A DNA stretch of 64,000 nt from an uncultured Collinsella sp. (GCA_959602645.1 CAUGTZ010000003.1:73140-137139); one strand, 5' to 3'; positions 53,498 through 63,036 are shown, numbered from the stretch's first letter. Numbers and translations: made by a program. The notes: generated by a model not told the origin, from the letters alone.

Positions 53498-54604
53498 TTA
53501 GTAGCGCACGAAAATGTAGTTGTTGTTCATGCCGGCTGCGACGGAGCTGATGATGACGCCCGTCTTGTAGTCGGAAGCATGGATCATCTGACCATTACCG
53601 ATATAGATGCCAGTATGGTAGGAGTTAACCACGACATCGCCCGGTTGCGGGTCGGACACGCGGGTCCAACCCATGAAGGTGCCGGTGGTGCCCAGACGGC
53701 AGTAGCGGCCCGTGAGACAGTAGCTTACAAAACCGGAGCAGTCAAAGCTGTCCGGTCCAATGCCGCCCCAGGAATAAGCGCAACCCAGCTTGCTGTAGGC
53801 ACGCGAAACAACGGAGCCGCCGTCAACAGACTGGTTCGGTGCGGAAGGCGTCGGAGCCGGAGCCGGAGCCGGGGCGGGCTGCGGCGTAGGGGCCGGAGCG
53901 GGCGTAGGAGTGGGCGCGGGCGTATTGCCGCCATCGTTGGTGTTCTCAGTCGTACCGGCGGTGTCGTTGCTCACCGTAGCCTTCTCGGCGGTGCTGGCGT
54001 TAATGCCGGCCTGAAGTGCTGCGTTGGCTTCAGCCTCGGCGGCAAGCTCGGCCTGCAGCTGGGAGTCCAGGGAGCTCACGACACTCTGGGCCTCAGCCTG
54101 CTGGGCGTTGAGCTCGTCGACCTTCTTCTGCGTCGCGGCGACGTTCTTCTCCTGCTCGGCCTGCTTATCGGTGAGCTGCTGCTTAAGGTCCTTGACATCC
54201 TGAATGGTCTGGGCCTGCTTGTCGGAAACCTTGCCGTAATAGAACAGACGGTTGAGCATGTCGCCCAGATCGTCGACGCCCGTCAGAACCTGAAGGAGAC
54301 TCAGACCGCCGGTCTTGTACTCACCGGCAACGTAGCTCGAAAGCTTTGCCTGGCCCTCGGCAATCTCTTGCTGCTTTTGCGTGATCTCGCCTGCAGTCTG
54401 ATCAAGCTCCTGCGTCTGTGCGGAGAGTTCTTCATGAATTTGCTGGGTTTGCGTGCCGATCTGCTCGAGTTTGGTACGAGCGGCGGCAAGGTCGGATGCG
54501 GTATCGGCATAGGCAGGAGCCGCGAGGCCCAGGCCCAAAACACAAGCGAGGGTTGCCGTAGCAGCGCAGCGTGCCATGTTTTTATGCGTGTTTGCTGTGC
54601 GCAT
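53498..54604 (-). CDS. Secreted NlpC/P60 peptidoglycan endopeptidase with coiled coil
   Basis: Signal peptide (residues about 1-33, cut near AYADT), a long coiled coil with Gln/Glu/Lys heptads (about 35-190), a Pro-Ala linker with repeated PAPAPTP (about 220-255), and a C-terminal NlpC/P60 domain. Catalytic C289 is in SFDCSGF; H330 and H342 complete the likely triad. 368 residues. This is the RipA/PcsB-like layout of cell-separation hydrolases regulated through their coiled coil. Own promoter is not clear. Confidence 0.9.
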   Translation of the reverse strand: MRTANTHKNMARCAATATLACVLGLGLAAPAYADTASDLAAARTKLEQIGTQTQQIHEELSAQTQELDQTAGEITQKQQEIAEGQAKLSSYVAGEYKTGGLSLLQVLTGVDDLGDMLNRLFYYGKVSDKQAQTIQDVKDLKQQLTDKQAEQEKNVAATQKKVDELNAQQAEAQSVVSSLDSQLQAELAAEAEANAALQAGINASTAEKATVSNDTAGTTENTNDGGNTPAPTPTPAPAPTPQPAPAPAPAPTPSAPNQSVDGGSVVSRAYSKLGCAYSWGGIGPDSFDCSGFVSYCLTGRYCRLGTTGTFMGWTRVSDPQPGDVVVNSYHTGIYIGNGQMIHASDYKTGVIISSVAAGMNNNYIFVRY

Positions 54605-54636
54605 GGAGCTTCCTTTCCGGTATCTAAGGGTAACGT

Positions 54637-55167
54637 CTAGTCCACCGTTACCAGGCTAAAGAGCTCAACGTCCTCGTTGGAAGGCGTGAGCTTCTCGCGC
54701 GGGTTGAGAAACGCAAGCTCGAGGATACAACCGTAACCCACAAGCTTTGCGCCCATATCTCGCACCAGTTTACCTGTTGCCTCGACGGTTCCGCCCGTCG
54801 CGACCAAGTCATCCAGAATCAACACGGTATCTTTAGAGGTAATGGCATCGGCGTGGATCTCGATAGAATCCGTTCCATACTCGAGCTCGTAGCTCTCGCT
54901 CACCGTCTTGCGCGGCAGTTTGCCAGGCTTACGTGCGGGAACAAAGCCGGCGCCCAGTGCGACAGCCACGGGCACGCCCACCATAAAGCCACGAGCCTCG
55001 GGGCCGACGACCTTGGTAATGCCCATGCCGGCAAAATGCTCGGCCAGGGCATCCACCATGGCCTTTAGCGCCTCGGGATTGCCAAAGAGCGGCGTGATGT
55101 CCTTAAAGACGACTCCGGGCTCGGGATAGTCGGGGATGTCGACGATGTGAGATTCGAAGTCGTACAT
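54637..55167 (-). CDS. apt: Adenine phosphoribosyltransferase
   Basis: Salvages adenine to AMP with PRPP. FKDITPLFGNPEALK near the start, EARGFMVGVPVA, and PRPP motif VLILDDLVATGGT. 176 residues. ATG 55167 has AAAGGTCATGCC-type weak ribosome site. It follows ftsR on the same strand with a 38-base gap. Confidence 0.93.
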   Translation of the reverse strand: MYDFESHIVDIPDYPEPGVVFKDITPLFGNPEALKAMVDALAEHFAGMGITKVVGPEARGFMVGVPVAVALGAGFVPARKPGKLPRKTVSESYELEYGTDSIEIHADAITSKDTVLILDDLVATGGTVEATGKLVRDMGAKLVGYGCILELAFLNPREKLTPSNEDVELFSLVTVD

Positions 55168-55205
55168 GGCATGACCTTTCAGGGGAGGATTGTTTGCGGC
55201 AGCGT

Positions 55206-56090
55206 CTATTTGTTCGCGCTGGCGGTGGCGGCGTGCGAGGGGGCAATAACTTTGAGCGGCTGCACGAGGGATTCCTCACGCACGGGGACCGCGGAGGTAG
55301 ATGCCTCTTCGCTTTTGGCCTTGGTGGATTCAGAGCGTGCGATCTCCTCGTCGAGGGCATCGATATCGGCGTCCTCGACTACGGCGTTGAGCGACTCGAA
55401 GACGCGGTTCTTGAGCAGAGCGGTATGCACGCCCTCGGTGAGGTCATGCAGCTTCTTAAAGGCACGCTCGAGCTTGGCATCGCGCTCGTCGTCGGAAGTA
55501 TCCATACCGAGCATGCTTACGAGCACCTGCTCAAACATCGAGGACTCGCGGTTTGCGGACGATACGTACTGGCGCAGGTTGCGCGGCTCGATATGGAAGC
55601 GCGAAAGCTCGGAGCAATAGCGGATGATCGGGAAATCGCGGCCATCGACAAGCTCGCGATTCTGCGGACTCTTGATGATGCGAATGAGGTCGTTTTCGGC
55701 CAGGGAGCGGATAAACGAAATCTCAACACCGAGCATGTCGGGGATCGTCTCGATGGGGTGCAGTTTTTGCTTGGTCTCCTTGGGCTCCGTCTTAAGCGGA
55801 ACATCGGACAGCAAGCCCACCTCGTAGGCGAGCGTTGACAGGTCCGTTGCGTTTTCCAAGCGCTGCTTAATGACGTTGAGCGGCATGTAGCGGGTCTTCT
55901 GCAGGTGCAGGATGACCTCGAGACGGTCAACGTCTTCCTTGGAGTACTGGCGATACCCCTTAGGCGTACGATGAGGGGTGATGAGCCCCTCATCTTCTAG
56001 AAATCTAATTTTTGAGTTCGATAGATCGGGGTATGCGCCTCGAAGTAGATTGACGACCTGGCCGATACTCAGATAATTGCGTTCGGCCAT
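55206..56090 (-). CDS. ftsR: MerR-family regulator FtsR-like
   Basis: N-terminal MerR winged helix (residues 5-75: LSIGQVVNLLRGAYPDLSNS, IRFLEDEGLITPHRTPKGYR), then a helical region and a charged C-terminal tail. 294 residues. In Corynebacterium FtsR activates ftsZ and lies beside the FHA protein OdhI; in mycobacteria the same pair is Rv1828 and garA. Here it follows the FHA gene by three bases, so the assignment rests on both sequence and order. The C-terminal 80 residues are rich in Ser, Glu and Ala and may be disordered. Confidence 0.82.
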   Translation of the reverse strand: MAERNYLSIGQVVNLLRGAYPDLSNSKIRFLEDEGLITPHRTPKGYRQYSKEDVDRLEVILHLQKTRYMPLNVIKQRLENATDLSTLAYEVGLLSDVPLKTEPKETKQKLHPIETIPDMLGVEISFIRSLAENDLIRIIKSPQNRELVDGRDFPIIRYCSELSRFHIEPRNLRQYVSSANRESSMFEQVLVSMLGMDTSDDERDAKLERAFKKLHDLTEGVHTALLKNRVFESLNAVVEDADIDALDEEIARSESTKAKSEEASTSAVPVREESLVQPLKVIAPSHAATASANK

Positions 56091-56093
56091 TAC

Positions 56094-56528
56094 CTACTCA
56101 CCGGTTTCGATGCGCTCCGGCGTGCTCTCGTGGTAGATGAGCGTGAACGTACCGATCTGAACGGAAGAGCCGTCGTGCAGCGGAGCCGCGTTGACGATGG
56201 CGCCGTCGACCCAGGTGCCGTTGAGCGAGCCCAGATCCTCAATACGGGCGCCCAGGCCCTCACGAATAATGCGTGCGTGGCTACGCGAGACAGTCATGTC
56301 GTTGAGGAAGATGCCGTTCGCGGGATCGCGACCGATGGTGGTCACGTCGTCCTCGAGCTCAAAGGCAGCTCCGGTCTGCGGACCTTTGACGATGGACAGA
56401 ACCGGAGCGGTGATGCGCACGTTGGCCATAAGGTCGGGAACGGTGACATCGCTCGAAGGAACACGGAAAACGCAGGTGGCGTCCGCAGTCTTATCGTTCT
56501 GAGGCATATTGTTAACCTTGTTGTCCAT
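56094..56528 (-). CDS. garA: FHA-domain protein, GarA/OdhI-like
   Basis: FHA domain (about residues 55-130) with TIGRDPANGIFLNDMTVSRSHA and DLGSLNGTWVDG, which bind phosphothreonine. Near the N terminus DATCVFR aligns with ETTSVFR, the kinase-target motif of GarA and OdhI; T18 matches the second threonine (PknB site in GarA) while the first is replaced by alanine. GarA/OdhI inhibit 2-oxoglutarate metabolism when unphosphorylated. 144 residues. Adjacent ftsR supports the call. Confidence 0.82.
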   Translation of the reverse strand: MDNKVNNMPQNDKTADATCVFRVPSSDVTVPDLMANVRITAPVLSIVKGPQTGAAFELEDDVTTIGRDPANGIFLNDMTVSRSHARIIREGLGARIEDLGSLNGTWVDGAIVNAAPLHDGSSVQIGTFTLIYHESTPERIETGE

Positions 56529-56593
56529 GACAACCCCTAACTATCGCGGACGTGCCGCAAAAAATGTACCGTACGTAATCATACCCCAACGAC

Positions 56594-57298
56594 TTAGTCT
56601 TCGATTTCGGGGTTAAGAAAGTCGATGTCCTCGTCCTCGGGATGCGCGATGGCCTGTTTAATGGCCACCCCTCCCTTAATGGAATAGATGACAGCGGTGA
56701 GCATGGAAAAGATGACGCCGCCGTATACAAAGAAGATGCCGAGGGGCACCGAGCTGCCGTTGAGGCCCGGGAATGCCATGAACGTGGCGGGCAGCAGATG
56801 CCAGCCGTCGATGACGGGGAACCCAAGCAGCATGAGTGAGAAGCCGGTCATAAGCAGCGCCGTGGCAATCTTGCCGGGAAAGACGACGTCGATGGGGCGT
56901 CGGTGATAATGGCGCACGATGAGCGTGCCGATGCCCAGGTAGATATCGCGGCCGATAATGAGCACGCAGACCCAGATGGGAAGCTCGCCGCGGACCACGA
57001 GACCCAGCACGCCGGTAAACAGCAGCGCACGGTCGCAGATGGGATCCATAACCTTGCCGAGCCACGAGACCGTTTTGGTCATTCGGGCAATCTGACCGTC
57101 CATCCAGTCGGTGGAAGCCGCGACGGCATAGATGACAATGGCGACGACACGGTTGTTGTCCGTCACAAACAGGTACAGAAAGACGAGCGTGAGGATCAGG
57201 CGCGTAAAGGTGATGAAATTGGAGATCGTAAAGATCTTATTCGACGGGTAATCGGAAGTGCCGATAAGCTCCTTTTTGATCTTCTTCTTGATGCCCAC
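56594..57298 (-). CDS. CDP-alcohol phosphatidyltransferase family protein
   Basis: Membrane enzyme with the full CDP-alcohol signature, beginning DWMDGQIARMTK and ending MDPICDR. Four to six membrane helices, 234 residues. I choose GTG 57298, which has GGGGGAG close upstream; an in-frame ATG at 57424 would add 42 unconserved residues. It is the second such enzyme after PgsA at 35.7 kb and the counterpart of mycobacterial pgsA2 in the pgsA-FHA-MerR neighbourhood. The alcohol acceptor is unknown. Confidence 0.83.
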   Translation of the reverse strand: MGIKKKIKKELIGTSDYPSNKIFTISNFITFTRLILTLVFLYLFVTDNNRVVAIVIYAVAASTDWMDGQIARMTKTVSWLGKVMDPICDRALLFTGVLGLVVRGELPIWVCVLIIGRDIYLGIGTLIVRHYHRRPIDVVFPGKIATALLMTGFSLMLLGFPVIDGWHLLPATFMAFPGLNGSSVPLGIFFVYGGVIFSMLTAVIYSIKGGVAIKQAIAHPEDEDIDFLNPEIED

Positions 57299-57426
57299 AG
57301 GACTCCCCCGCTGGTAAACGACAAAACTTTCGATACTATACCCGTTCTGGCGATGTCTATCCAGCGTAAGCATAGAGAGTCCAGACATATGGAGGATGCT
57401 ACTGGGTTGTGCGGGATTCTGCATTT

Positions 57427-57483
57427 GTGTACATCAGCCTCCAAATATGACATTTTTCGGCATCTTTGATGGCTTATGTACAC
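57427..57483. repeat. Inverted repeat in the divergent gap before the ABC operon
   Basis: GTGTACATCAGCC (57427-57439) and GGCTTATGTACAC (57471-57483) are inverted repeats matching at 12 of 13 positions around a 31-base, T-rich centre. The whole 57299-57694 gap holds this repeat, a later leader hairpin, and no gene I can support; a 68-codon frame at 57396-57602 has no ribosome site or family resemblance. Confidence 0.6.
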
Positions 57484-57640
57484 GTTTTGATTCGGTGATT
57501 ACATCGATCGGGAAAGTTGTTGCCTTAAGTAAATTAATCATGATGTGCAGGTCAAGAAGGGCTAGCGCCAAAAGAACCAAACGGCCGTTACGGCTTCGTT
57601 AGAAACGCGCCCCACCATGGATGGTGAACCCGAAAGGTAA

Positions 57641-57673
57641 GGCGCGCGGGCACGGCGACTCGGCCCGCGCGCC
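57641..57673 (+). promoter_or_regulatory. G+C-only leader hairpin before the ABC operon
   Basis: GGCGCGCGGGC (57641-57651) pairs perfectly with GCCCGCGCGCC (57663-57673), 11-bp loop, no T tract. It ends eight bases before the purine-rich ribosome site region GAAAGGA of the ABC gene, so it may limit translation or stabilise the transcript. Confidence 0.5.
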
Positions 57674-57694
57674 CGGAAGAGAAAGGATAAACCC

Positions 57695-58419
<725 letters not shown>

Positions 58420-58423
<4 letters not shown>

Positions 58424-59190
58424 CGGGCGAGAAAGGCGGCCTGCTCGCGGGCCTGCGCGCCGAGGCCCTGAAGTCGCGCCACGCGGCACCGGTTCGCCTG
58501 GCCGTGCTCATGGCGCTGCCGATGCCACTGCTCGGCGCGATGCCCTACCGGGGTGTGCAGATATTCAGCGCGTGGAACTACTGGTACGCGCTCTTCCTGC
58601 CCGTGTCTCTCTCGCTCGTGGTGGCGTGCGTCGCGCGGGCGGACGCTCGCACGCGGATGCGGGGGCTTCTGGGCTTGGGCTTCCCGCTTAGGCGCGCCTG
58701 GTGGGCCAAGGCGCTCTGGTGCCTCGCGCTCTGCACGCTCTCGAACCTCGTGGTCTTCGGCATCTACCTCGCGGGATCGGCGCTCTCTTCGCAGGGCCTC
58801 ACGGCCGCGGGCACGCTCACGATGCTCCTCTGCGCGCTCGTCAACACGGTGACCGCGGCGTGGATGATCCCCGCAGGGCTCTTTCTCACGGTGCGGCTCG
58901 GCATGCTCGCGGGCATCTTCTGCCCGCTCGTCGCGCAGCTCGTGGGTGGGTTCGCCTGGTCGTTGGTGCCGTTGCCGCAGCTCTTTCCGCCGTCGGCGAG
59001 CATGGTCATCCCCACGAGCTTCATCCCCGTGCTGCCGAGCGGCGAGCCACTCGCGGCGGACATGGCGCTCGGCGGGGCGCTCGCGGCGGATGGCATGCTC
59101 ACGCTGGCGGGCCTTGCGGTCTGCGCGCTCGCGTTCGCCGCGCTCACGGCGGCGGGCGCGGCCTGGTTCGCGCGCTCCGAGGAGAGGTGA
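58420..59190 (+). CDS. ABC transporter permease, lantibiotic-immunity type (first)
   Basis: 256 residues with about six hydrophobic helices, starting LLAGLRAEALKSRHAAPVRL, a common start for MutE/EpiE-type permeases. The motif AMPYRGVQIFSAWNYWYALF lies between helices 1 and 2. Start overlaps the ATPase stop by four bases and stop overlaps the next permease by one. Confidence 0.8.
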
Positions 59191-60005
59191 TGGCCGTGAC
59201 GCGACTCTCCGACCCGACGCCGCGCATGACTCTCTCGCGGGCCCTGCTCTCCGAGGCCCTGCGCCTGGCGCGCTCCCCGCTCGCGGCGGTGCACCTCGTC
59301 TGCGGCCTGGCGGCCGGTCTTGCCTGCGGCGAGTACTTCTCCGTAGCCCGATGGGACCCGGCGCTGGGCGCGGACGCCTACGCCCAGTTCCTCGGCGCCC
59401 TCATGCCGCTCATGTCCGCCATCGTCTGCGGGCTCGCCGTGGACGAGGAGCGCGCTGCCGGGCGCCTCGCCAACCTCACGGCGGTCCCCTCGCGCGGGCG
59501 CGCCGTCGCGGCGAAGCTACTCGCCCTTGCGGCGCTCGGCGCGGGCGCGCTGGCCGTGGCGCTCGGCGTGTTCGGGGCCGTGCTCGCCGCCGCCGGGCGC
59601 CTGCCGCTCGGGCCCGCTCCGCTTGCGGCCGCCTGGGCGGGCATCGTGCTGGGCAGCCTGCCCCTCTACGCGCTGTGGCTCGGCGTGGCCCTGCGCCTCG
59701 GCCGCAACGCCGCCATCTGCGCCGGCGCGGCGGGGATGCTCCTCGCGTTCTTCTCAGTGGGCGGACTTGCGCACGGCCTCATGACTGGCGAGCTCACCGG
59801 TGCCCTGGTGACGCCCCTGAGCTGGGTGCCGCTCGCCTGGCCTGCGCGCCTGGGGTCGCTCGGGGTGGAGGCCTTCATCGACGCCGCACGCGCGGCGGGC
59901 CCTCTCCTCACGACTGCGCTCGCTAGCCTCGTGCTCACCCTGGCAGCCGACGCCGTCCTTCTCGTCTGGTTCTGCCGCTTCGAGGACGGGAGGGTAGATG
60001 CGTAG
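59190..60005 (+). CDS. ABC transporter permease, lantibiotic-immunity type (second)
   Basis: 271 residues, about six hydrophobic helices rich in Ala, Leu and Gly; MutG/EpiG-type by position and topology. Begins MAVTRLSDPTPRMTLSRALL. A much longer frame upstream of the ATG at 59190 runs in another phase of the first permease and is not used. The start shares one base with the previous stop (TGATGG). Confidence 0.78.
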   Translation: MAVTRLSDPTPRMTLSRALLSEALRLARSPLAAVHLVCGLAAGLACGEYFSVARWDPALGADAYAQFLGALMPLMSAIVCGLAVDEERAAGRLANLTAVPSRGRAVAAKLLALAALGAGALAVALGVFGAVLAAAGRLPLGPAPLAAAWAGIVLGSLPLYALWLGVALRLGRNAAICAGAAGMLLAFFSVGGLAHGLMTGELTGALVTPLSWVPLAWPARLGSLGVEAFIDAARAAGPLLTTALASLVLTLAADAVLLVWFCRFEDGRVDA

Positions 60006-60399
60006 GAAGCCGCTCGCCGCCATGCTCGTCCTCCTCTCCGCATCGCTCGTCCTGGGCGGGAATGCTCTGCTCGACGCCGGCTGGGGGTCGGCGCTGCGCT
60101 CGATCGCCGACCGCGTGCTGCCCAACCCTGAGATCGCCATGTGGGCGCCCGCGCCCGAGCCCGGCAGCCACGCGAGCTCCTATGCCGACGCAACCGGGGC
60201 GGGGTCGAACTACGTCTACCTGGTGGACGCGGCGGACGACAGAGGCAATGTCCGAGAGCTCCAGCTCATCTTCTTCGGGCGGGAGTCGGACGGCGAGGGC
60301 TGGCTCGAGATCGAGGCGCGCGGCGGCTCGGGCGTGCGCTACCGCGCGTGCGACGCGGCCGAGGCACCCGTGGCTGTGCGCAGGTCTCTAGACCGCTGA
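59998..60399 (+). CDS. YxeA-like (DUF1093) exported protein
   Basis: 133 residues with an N-terminal membrane anchor or signal (about 5-25, LAAMLVLLSASLVLGG) and an OB-like outer domain (NYVYLVDAADDRGNVRELQL, then DGEGWLEIEARGGSGV). YxeA-family proteins recur next to peptide-antibiotic resistance ABC transporters; their role is not known. Start overlaps the permease by eight bases. Confidence 0.65.
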   Translation: MRRKPLAAMLVLLSASLVLGGNALLDAGWGSALRSIADRVLPNPEIAMWAPAPEPGSHASSYADATGAGSNYVYLVDAADDRGNVRELQLIFFGRESDGEGWLEIEARGGSGVRYRACDAAEAPVAVRRSLDR

Positions 60400-60444
60400 G
60401 TGCGGCGCTAGTACAATTCCGACGAGAGTTTCAGGAGGTCGAAC

Positions 60445-61107
60445 ATGGCGAGGATACTGGCAGTGGATGATGAACGGGCGATCCTCGACGCGCTCGCGCG
60501 CGTCCTCGGCCGCGACGGCCATGAGGTCGTCAGGGCGGCGGACCCGACGGCGGTCCCGGGGATGGACCTCTCGCGCTTCGATATCGTGCTCTGCGACGTC
60601 ATGATGCCGGGGCTCGACGGCTTCGAGCTCGTGCGGCAGATCCGCCCGGACTTCGACGGGCCCATCGTCTTCCTGACCGCGCGCGTGACCGAGGAGGATG
60701 CCGTGGCCGCCTACGGCCTGGGCGCCGACGACTACGTCCGCAAGCCCTTCGGGGCCGCGGAACTGCGCGCCAAGGTCGCGGCCCATCTACGCCGTGAGCG
60801 CCGACCGCGCTCGCACGCCCTCTCCTTCGGGGAGGTGCGGATCGACCTCGGGGCGCGCGGCCTCGCCGTGGGCGACAAGGCCGTGCCGCTCACGCCCACC
60901 GAGTACGCCATCTGCGAGTATCTCGCCCGCCACCCCGGGCAGGTCATGAGCCGCGCGCAGATACGCGAGGCGGTACTCGGCTGGGAGAGCGTCGCCGACG
61001 ACGCGGCCATATCCATGCAGGTCAGCCGCGCCCGGAGGAAACTCTCCGAGGCCGGCGCCGATCCGATCGCGACCGTCTGGGGGATGGGGTACAAGTGGCA
61101 GCTCTGA
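60445..61107 (+). CDS. OmpR/PhoB-type response regulator
   Basis: Receiver domain (1-115) with D8-D9, phospho-acceptor D51 (LCDVMMPGLDG), T78 and K100-region KPFGA; winged-helix DNA-binding domain (about 125-220) with RAQIREAVLG. 220 residues. CAGGAGG precedes the ATG. It overlaps its kinase gene by 13 bases. By context it should control the upstream transporter operon. Confidence 0.9.
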   Translation: MARILAVDDERAILDALARVLGRDGHEVVRAADPTAVPGMDLSRFDIVLCDVMMPGLDGFELVRQIRPDFDGPIVFLTARVTEEDAVAAYGLGADDYVRKPFGAAELRAKVAAHLRRERRPRSHALSFGEVRIDLGARGLAVGDKAVPLTPTEYAICEYLARHPGQVMSRAQIREAVLGWESVADDAAISMQVSRARRKLSEAGADPIATVWGMGYKWQL

Positions 61108-62531
61108 GGATCGGGGCGCGAGGTCGCGGCGGCATGCCGCTCTCCTTCGTCATCGCGCGCTACTTCGCCTACGCGTTCGCGGCGGTCGCCACGGCGTGGC
61201 TCGCCTCGTTCATGGTGCTCTCCGTGGCGATCAACGCGGGCGTCGTCTACGAGGCAAGCTGGGGGCCGGCCAATGCGCGCGAGGTCGCGGAGGGCCTGGC
61301 GCGCGACGGTGTCTGCGGGCAGCAGGACGTGCCGACGGCGTACCGCTACCTCATCCTGAACAAGGACGGATACGTTCTGATGACAGACCTCGAGGGCACG
61401 CGGCTCGAGGACGCGACGGAAATGGCCCGTACGGCACTCGCCGCGGATCCGGGCACAGTGGAGATCGAGGGCGGGGGTTCGGGCCTCACCTACGCCGCGT
61501 TCCCGCTCAAGGGCGGCGGTGCCTGCGCACTCGTCAGCGAGTACCTGCCGCAGTGGGTCTCGCGCGACCTCGCCGGCCTGCTTCCCAACCCGCAGAACCT
61601 CATGCTCGTCGGCGCCACGGCGGGAAGCGCGCTCGCGCTTGCGCTCGTGGCGCGCCGCGCGAGCCGCGTGATCTCGCGCAAGATGGCGCCGCTTGCGGAG
61701 GCGGCGGGGCGCGTCGGCGCGGGGGAGCTCGACTTCGCGGTCGGCAGTACTAACGTGCGCGAGGTGAACGACGTCCTCGCCGCGATGGACGCCATGCGGG
61801 CCTCCCTCGCCGAGTCGCTCGAGGCCCGCTGGGCCGCGGAGCGGGGGCAGCGCGAGCAGATGGCGTCGCTCGCCCACGACCTCAAGACGCCGCTCACTGT
61901 GCTGCGCGCCAACGCCGACTTCGTGGCGGAAGAGCTGGAAGATGAGAATGACGGCGACCTCTCGGCCGCCGCGCGCGACATAGCCGACGGTGTCGAAAGG
62001 CTCGACGGCTACGTGCGCCTGCTCATCGAGGCCTCGCGCGGGTCCGGCGGGGCGGAGAGGACCCCCATGCGGCCGGCCGAGCTCTGCGAGCAGGTTCTCT
62101 CCGAGGCCGCTCAGATCGCCCGGGCTCGAGGCGTGGCGCTCGACGCGGCCATGGGCCCCGCTGTCGCGGGCGCGCCCGAGGCCCCGCTCGACCGAACCAC
62201 CCTGGCGCGAGCCGCCGCGAACCTCGTGGCCAACGCCGCCGAGCACGCACGCTCGCGCGTGGCTGTCTCCTGCGACGTCGCGGGCGGGTACCTCGTCATC
62301 GAGGTCGCCGACGACGGACCGGGCTTCTCTCCCGCCGCCCTCGAACGCGGCTGCGAGCGCCTCTTCACAGACGACTCCTCCCGCTCCTCGCGTGACGGAG
62401 GCCGCCACTACGGGCTCGGCCTCCACACCGCCTCCGAGGCCGCGAGCGCCCACGGGGGCTCCGTCTCGCTCGCCAACAGCCCCTCGGGTGGCGCGGTGGC
62501 CACCATCGCGGTCCCCCTGTGCGGGGCCTGA
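61095..62531 (+). CDS. Two-component sensor histidine kinase
   Basis: Two membrane helices (about 22-46 and 170-190) flank an outer sensor of about 125 residues. Then a HAMP-like segment, H-box SLAHDLKTPLTVLRANADF (about 255-275), N-box NLVANAAEHA, G1 VADDGPGFS, G2 GRHYGLGLHTA. 478 residues. I keep GTG 61095 overlapping the regulator; ATG 61134 is a plausible alternative start. The outer domain is much larger than in BceS-type kinases, so direct ligand sensing is likely. Confidence 0.9.
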   Translation: MAALRIGARGRGGMPLSFVIARYFAYAFAAVATAWLASFMVLSVAINAGVVYEASWGPANAREVAEGLARDGVCGQQDVPTAYRYLILNKDGYVLMTDLEGTRLEDATEMARTALAADPGTVEIEGGGSGLTYAAFPLKGGGACALVSEYLPQWVSRDLAGLLPNPQNLMLVGATAGSALALALVARRASRVISRKMAPLAEAAGRVGAGELDFAVGSTNVREVNDVLAAMDAMRASLAESLEARWAAERGQREQMASLAHDLKTPLTVLRANADFVAEELEDENDGDLSAAARDIADGVERLDGYVRLLIEASRGSGGAERTPMRPAELCEQVLSEAAQIARARGVALDAAMGPAVAGAPEAPLDRTTLARAAANLVANAAEHARSRVAVSCDVAGGYLVIEVADDGPGFSPAALERGCERLFTDDSSRSSRDGGRHYGLGLHTASEAASAHGGSVSLANSPSGGAVATIAVPLCGA

Positions 62532-62548
62532 CGAATCAGGCCCCGCAC
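62519..62548. terminator. Perfect palindrome spanning two convergent stop codons
   Basis: GTGCGGGGCCTGA (62519-62531) pairs perfectly with TCAGGCCCCGCAC (62536-62548), loop CGAA. Each arm holds the stop codon of one convergent gene (kinase on plus, ribbon-helix-helix on minus). No T tract follows on either strand, so termination efficiency is uncertain. Confidence 0.65.
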
Positions 62549-62739
62549 ACTGGCATGCCTCGCAACCAAACGCTTCCCGGATAATTCATGAGGCCGTACT
62601 CGTATTCGAGCCTGTCTATCTCGGCGGCGATGGCCTCCGTCATGTAGAAGTTTTTCGTGCGGCCCGTCGACTTCGCCAGGCGGTCGTACCTGTTCGCGAG
62701 GTCCTCGGGGATTCTCAGGGCTGCGGTGGCGGTTGCCAT
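62536..62739 (-). CDS. Ribbon-helix-helix (CopG/RelB-like) protein, orphan
   Basis: 67 residues starting MATATAALRIPEDLANRYDR, followed by KSTGRTKNFYMTEAIAAEID, a classic ribbon-helix-helix with a short C-terminal tail. GGGAGG precedes ATG 62739. RelB/CopG proteins are usually antitoxins or plasmid repressors, but no toxin gene lies on either side. It could be a solitary antitoxin or a transcription factor for the accessory region. Confidence 0.75.
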   Translation of the reverse strand: MATATAALRIPEDLANRYDRLAKSTGRTKNFYMTEAIAAEIDRLEYEYGLMNYPGSVWLRGMPVCGA

Positions 62740-63036
62740 GATGCGCCTCCCAGTTGGATGCAATACGTGAATTACTTTCTATCACATCACCCGAATCCCG
62801 CACCGGCGTACGGCCGCATCTGCTTTTTTACCTTACATTTTGTCGACCGGCCCATGCCCGTCTTATTCAGCCGGGTTAAATCAACCATTAAATAAATCCA
62901 GGCCTGTAAGGGGCGGTGGAAATCCCTCGAGGACCGAGGGTGCCGTCGAACCCCGGGAGATCAAGCTGTACGGCTGATCCATCCGTCAACAACATGTCAA
63001 AGCCCAAAACCCAACAGGATCGCGAACGAGGGGATG
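62740..63036. other. Gene-poor accessory stretch, possible decayed gene
   Basis: No convincing gene. A minus-strand open frame across 62888-63118 contains FDMLLTDGSAVQLDLPGFDG, which reads like real protein, but the frame also runs through a terminator hairpin and has no ribosome site, so it may be the remnant of a mobile element or other gene. Confidence 0.4.

Noticed and set aside
57396..57602. 68-codon frame in the gap before the ABC operon
   Set aside because: No ribosome site, no family resemblance, and it runs across the 57427-57483 inverted repeat.
58701..59189. Upstream extension of the second permease frame
   Set aside because: It lies in another phase inside the first permease, is Arg/His/Gly-rich low-complexity sequence, and the ATG at 59190 gives a normal permease with coupled start.
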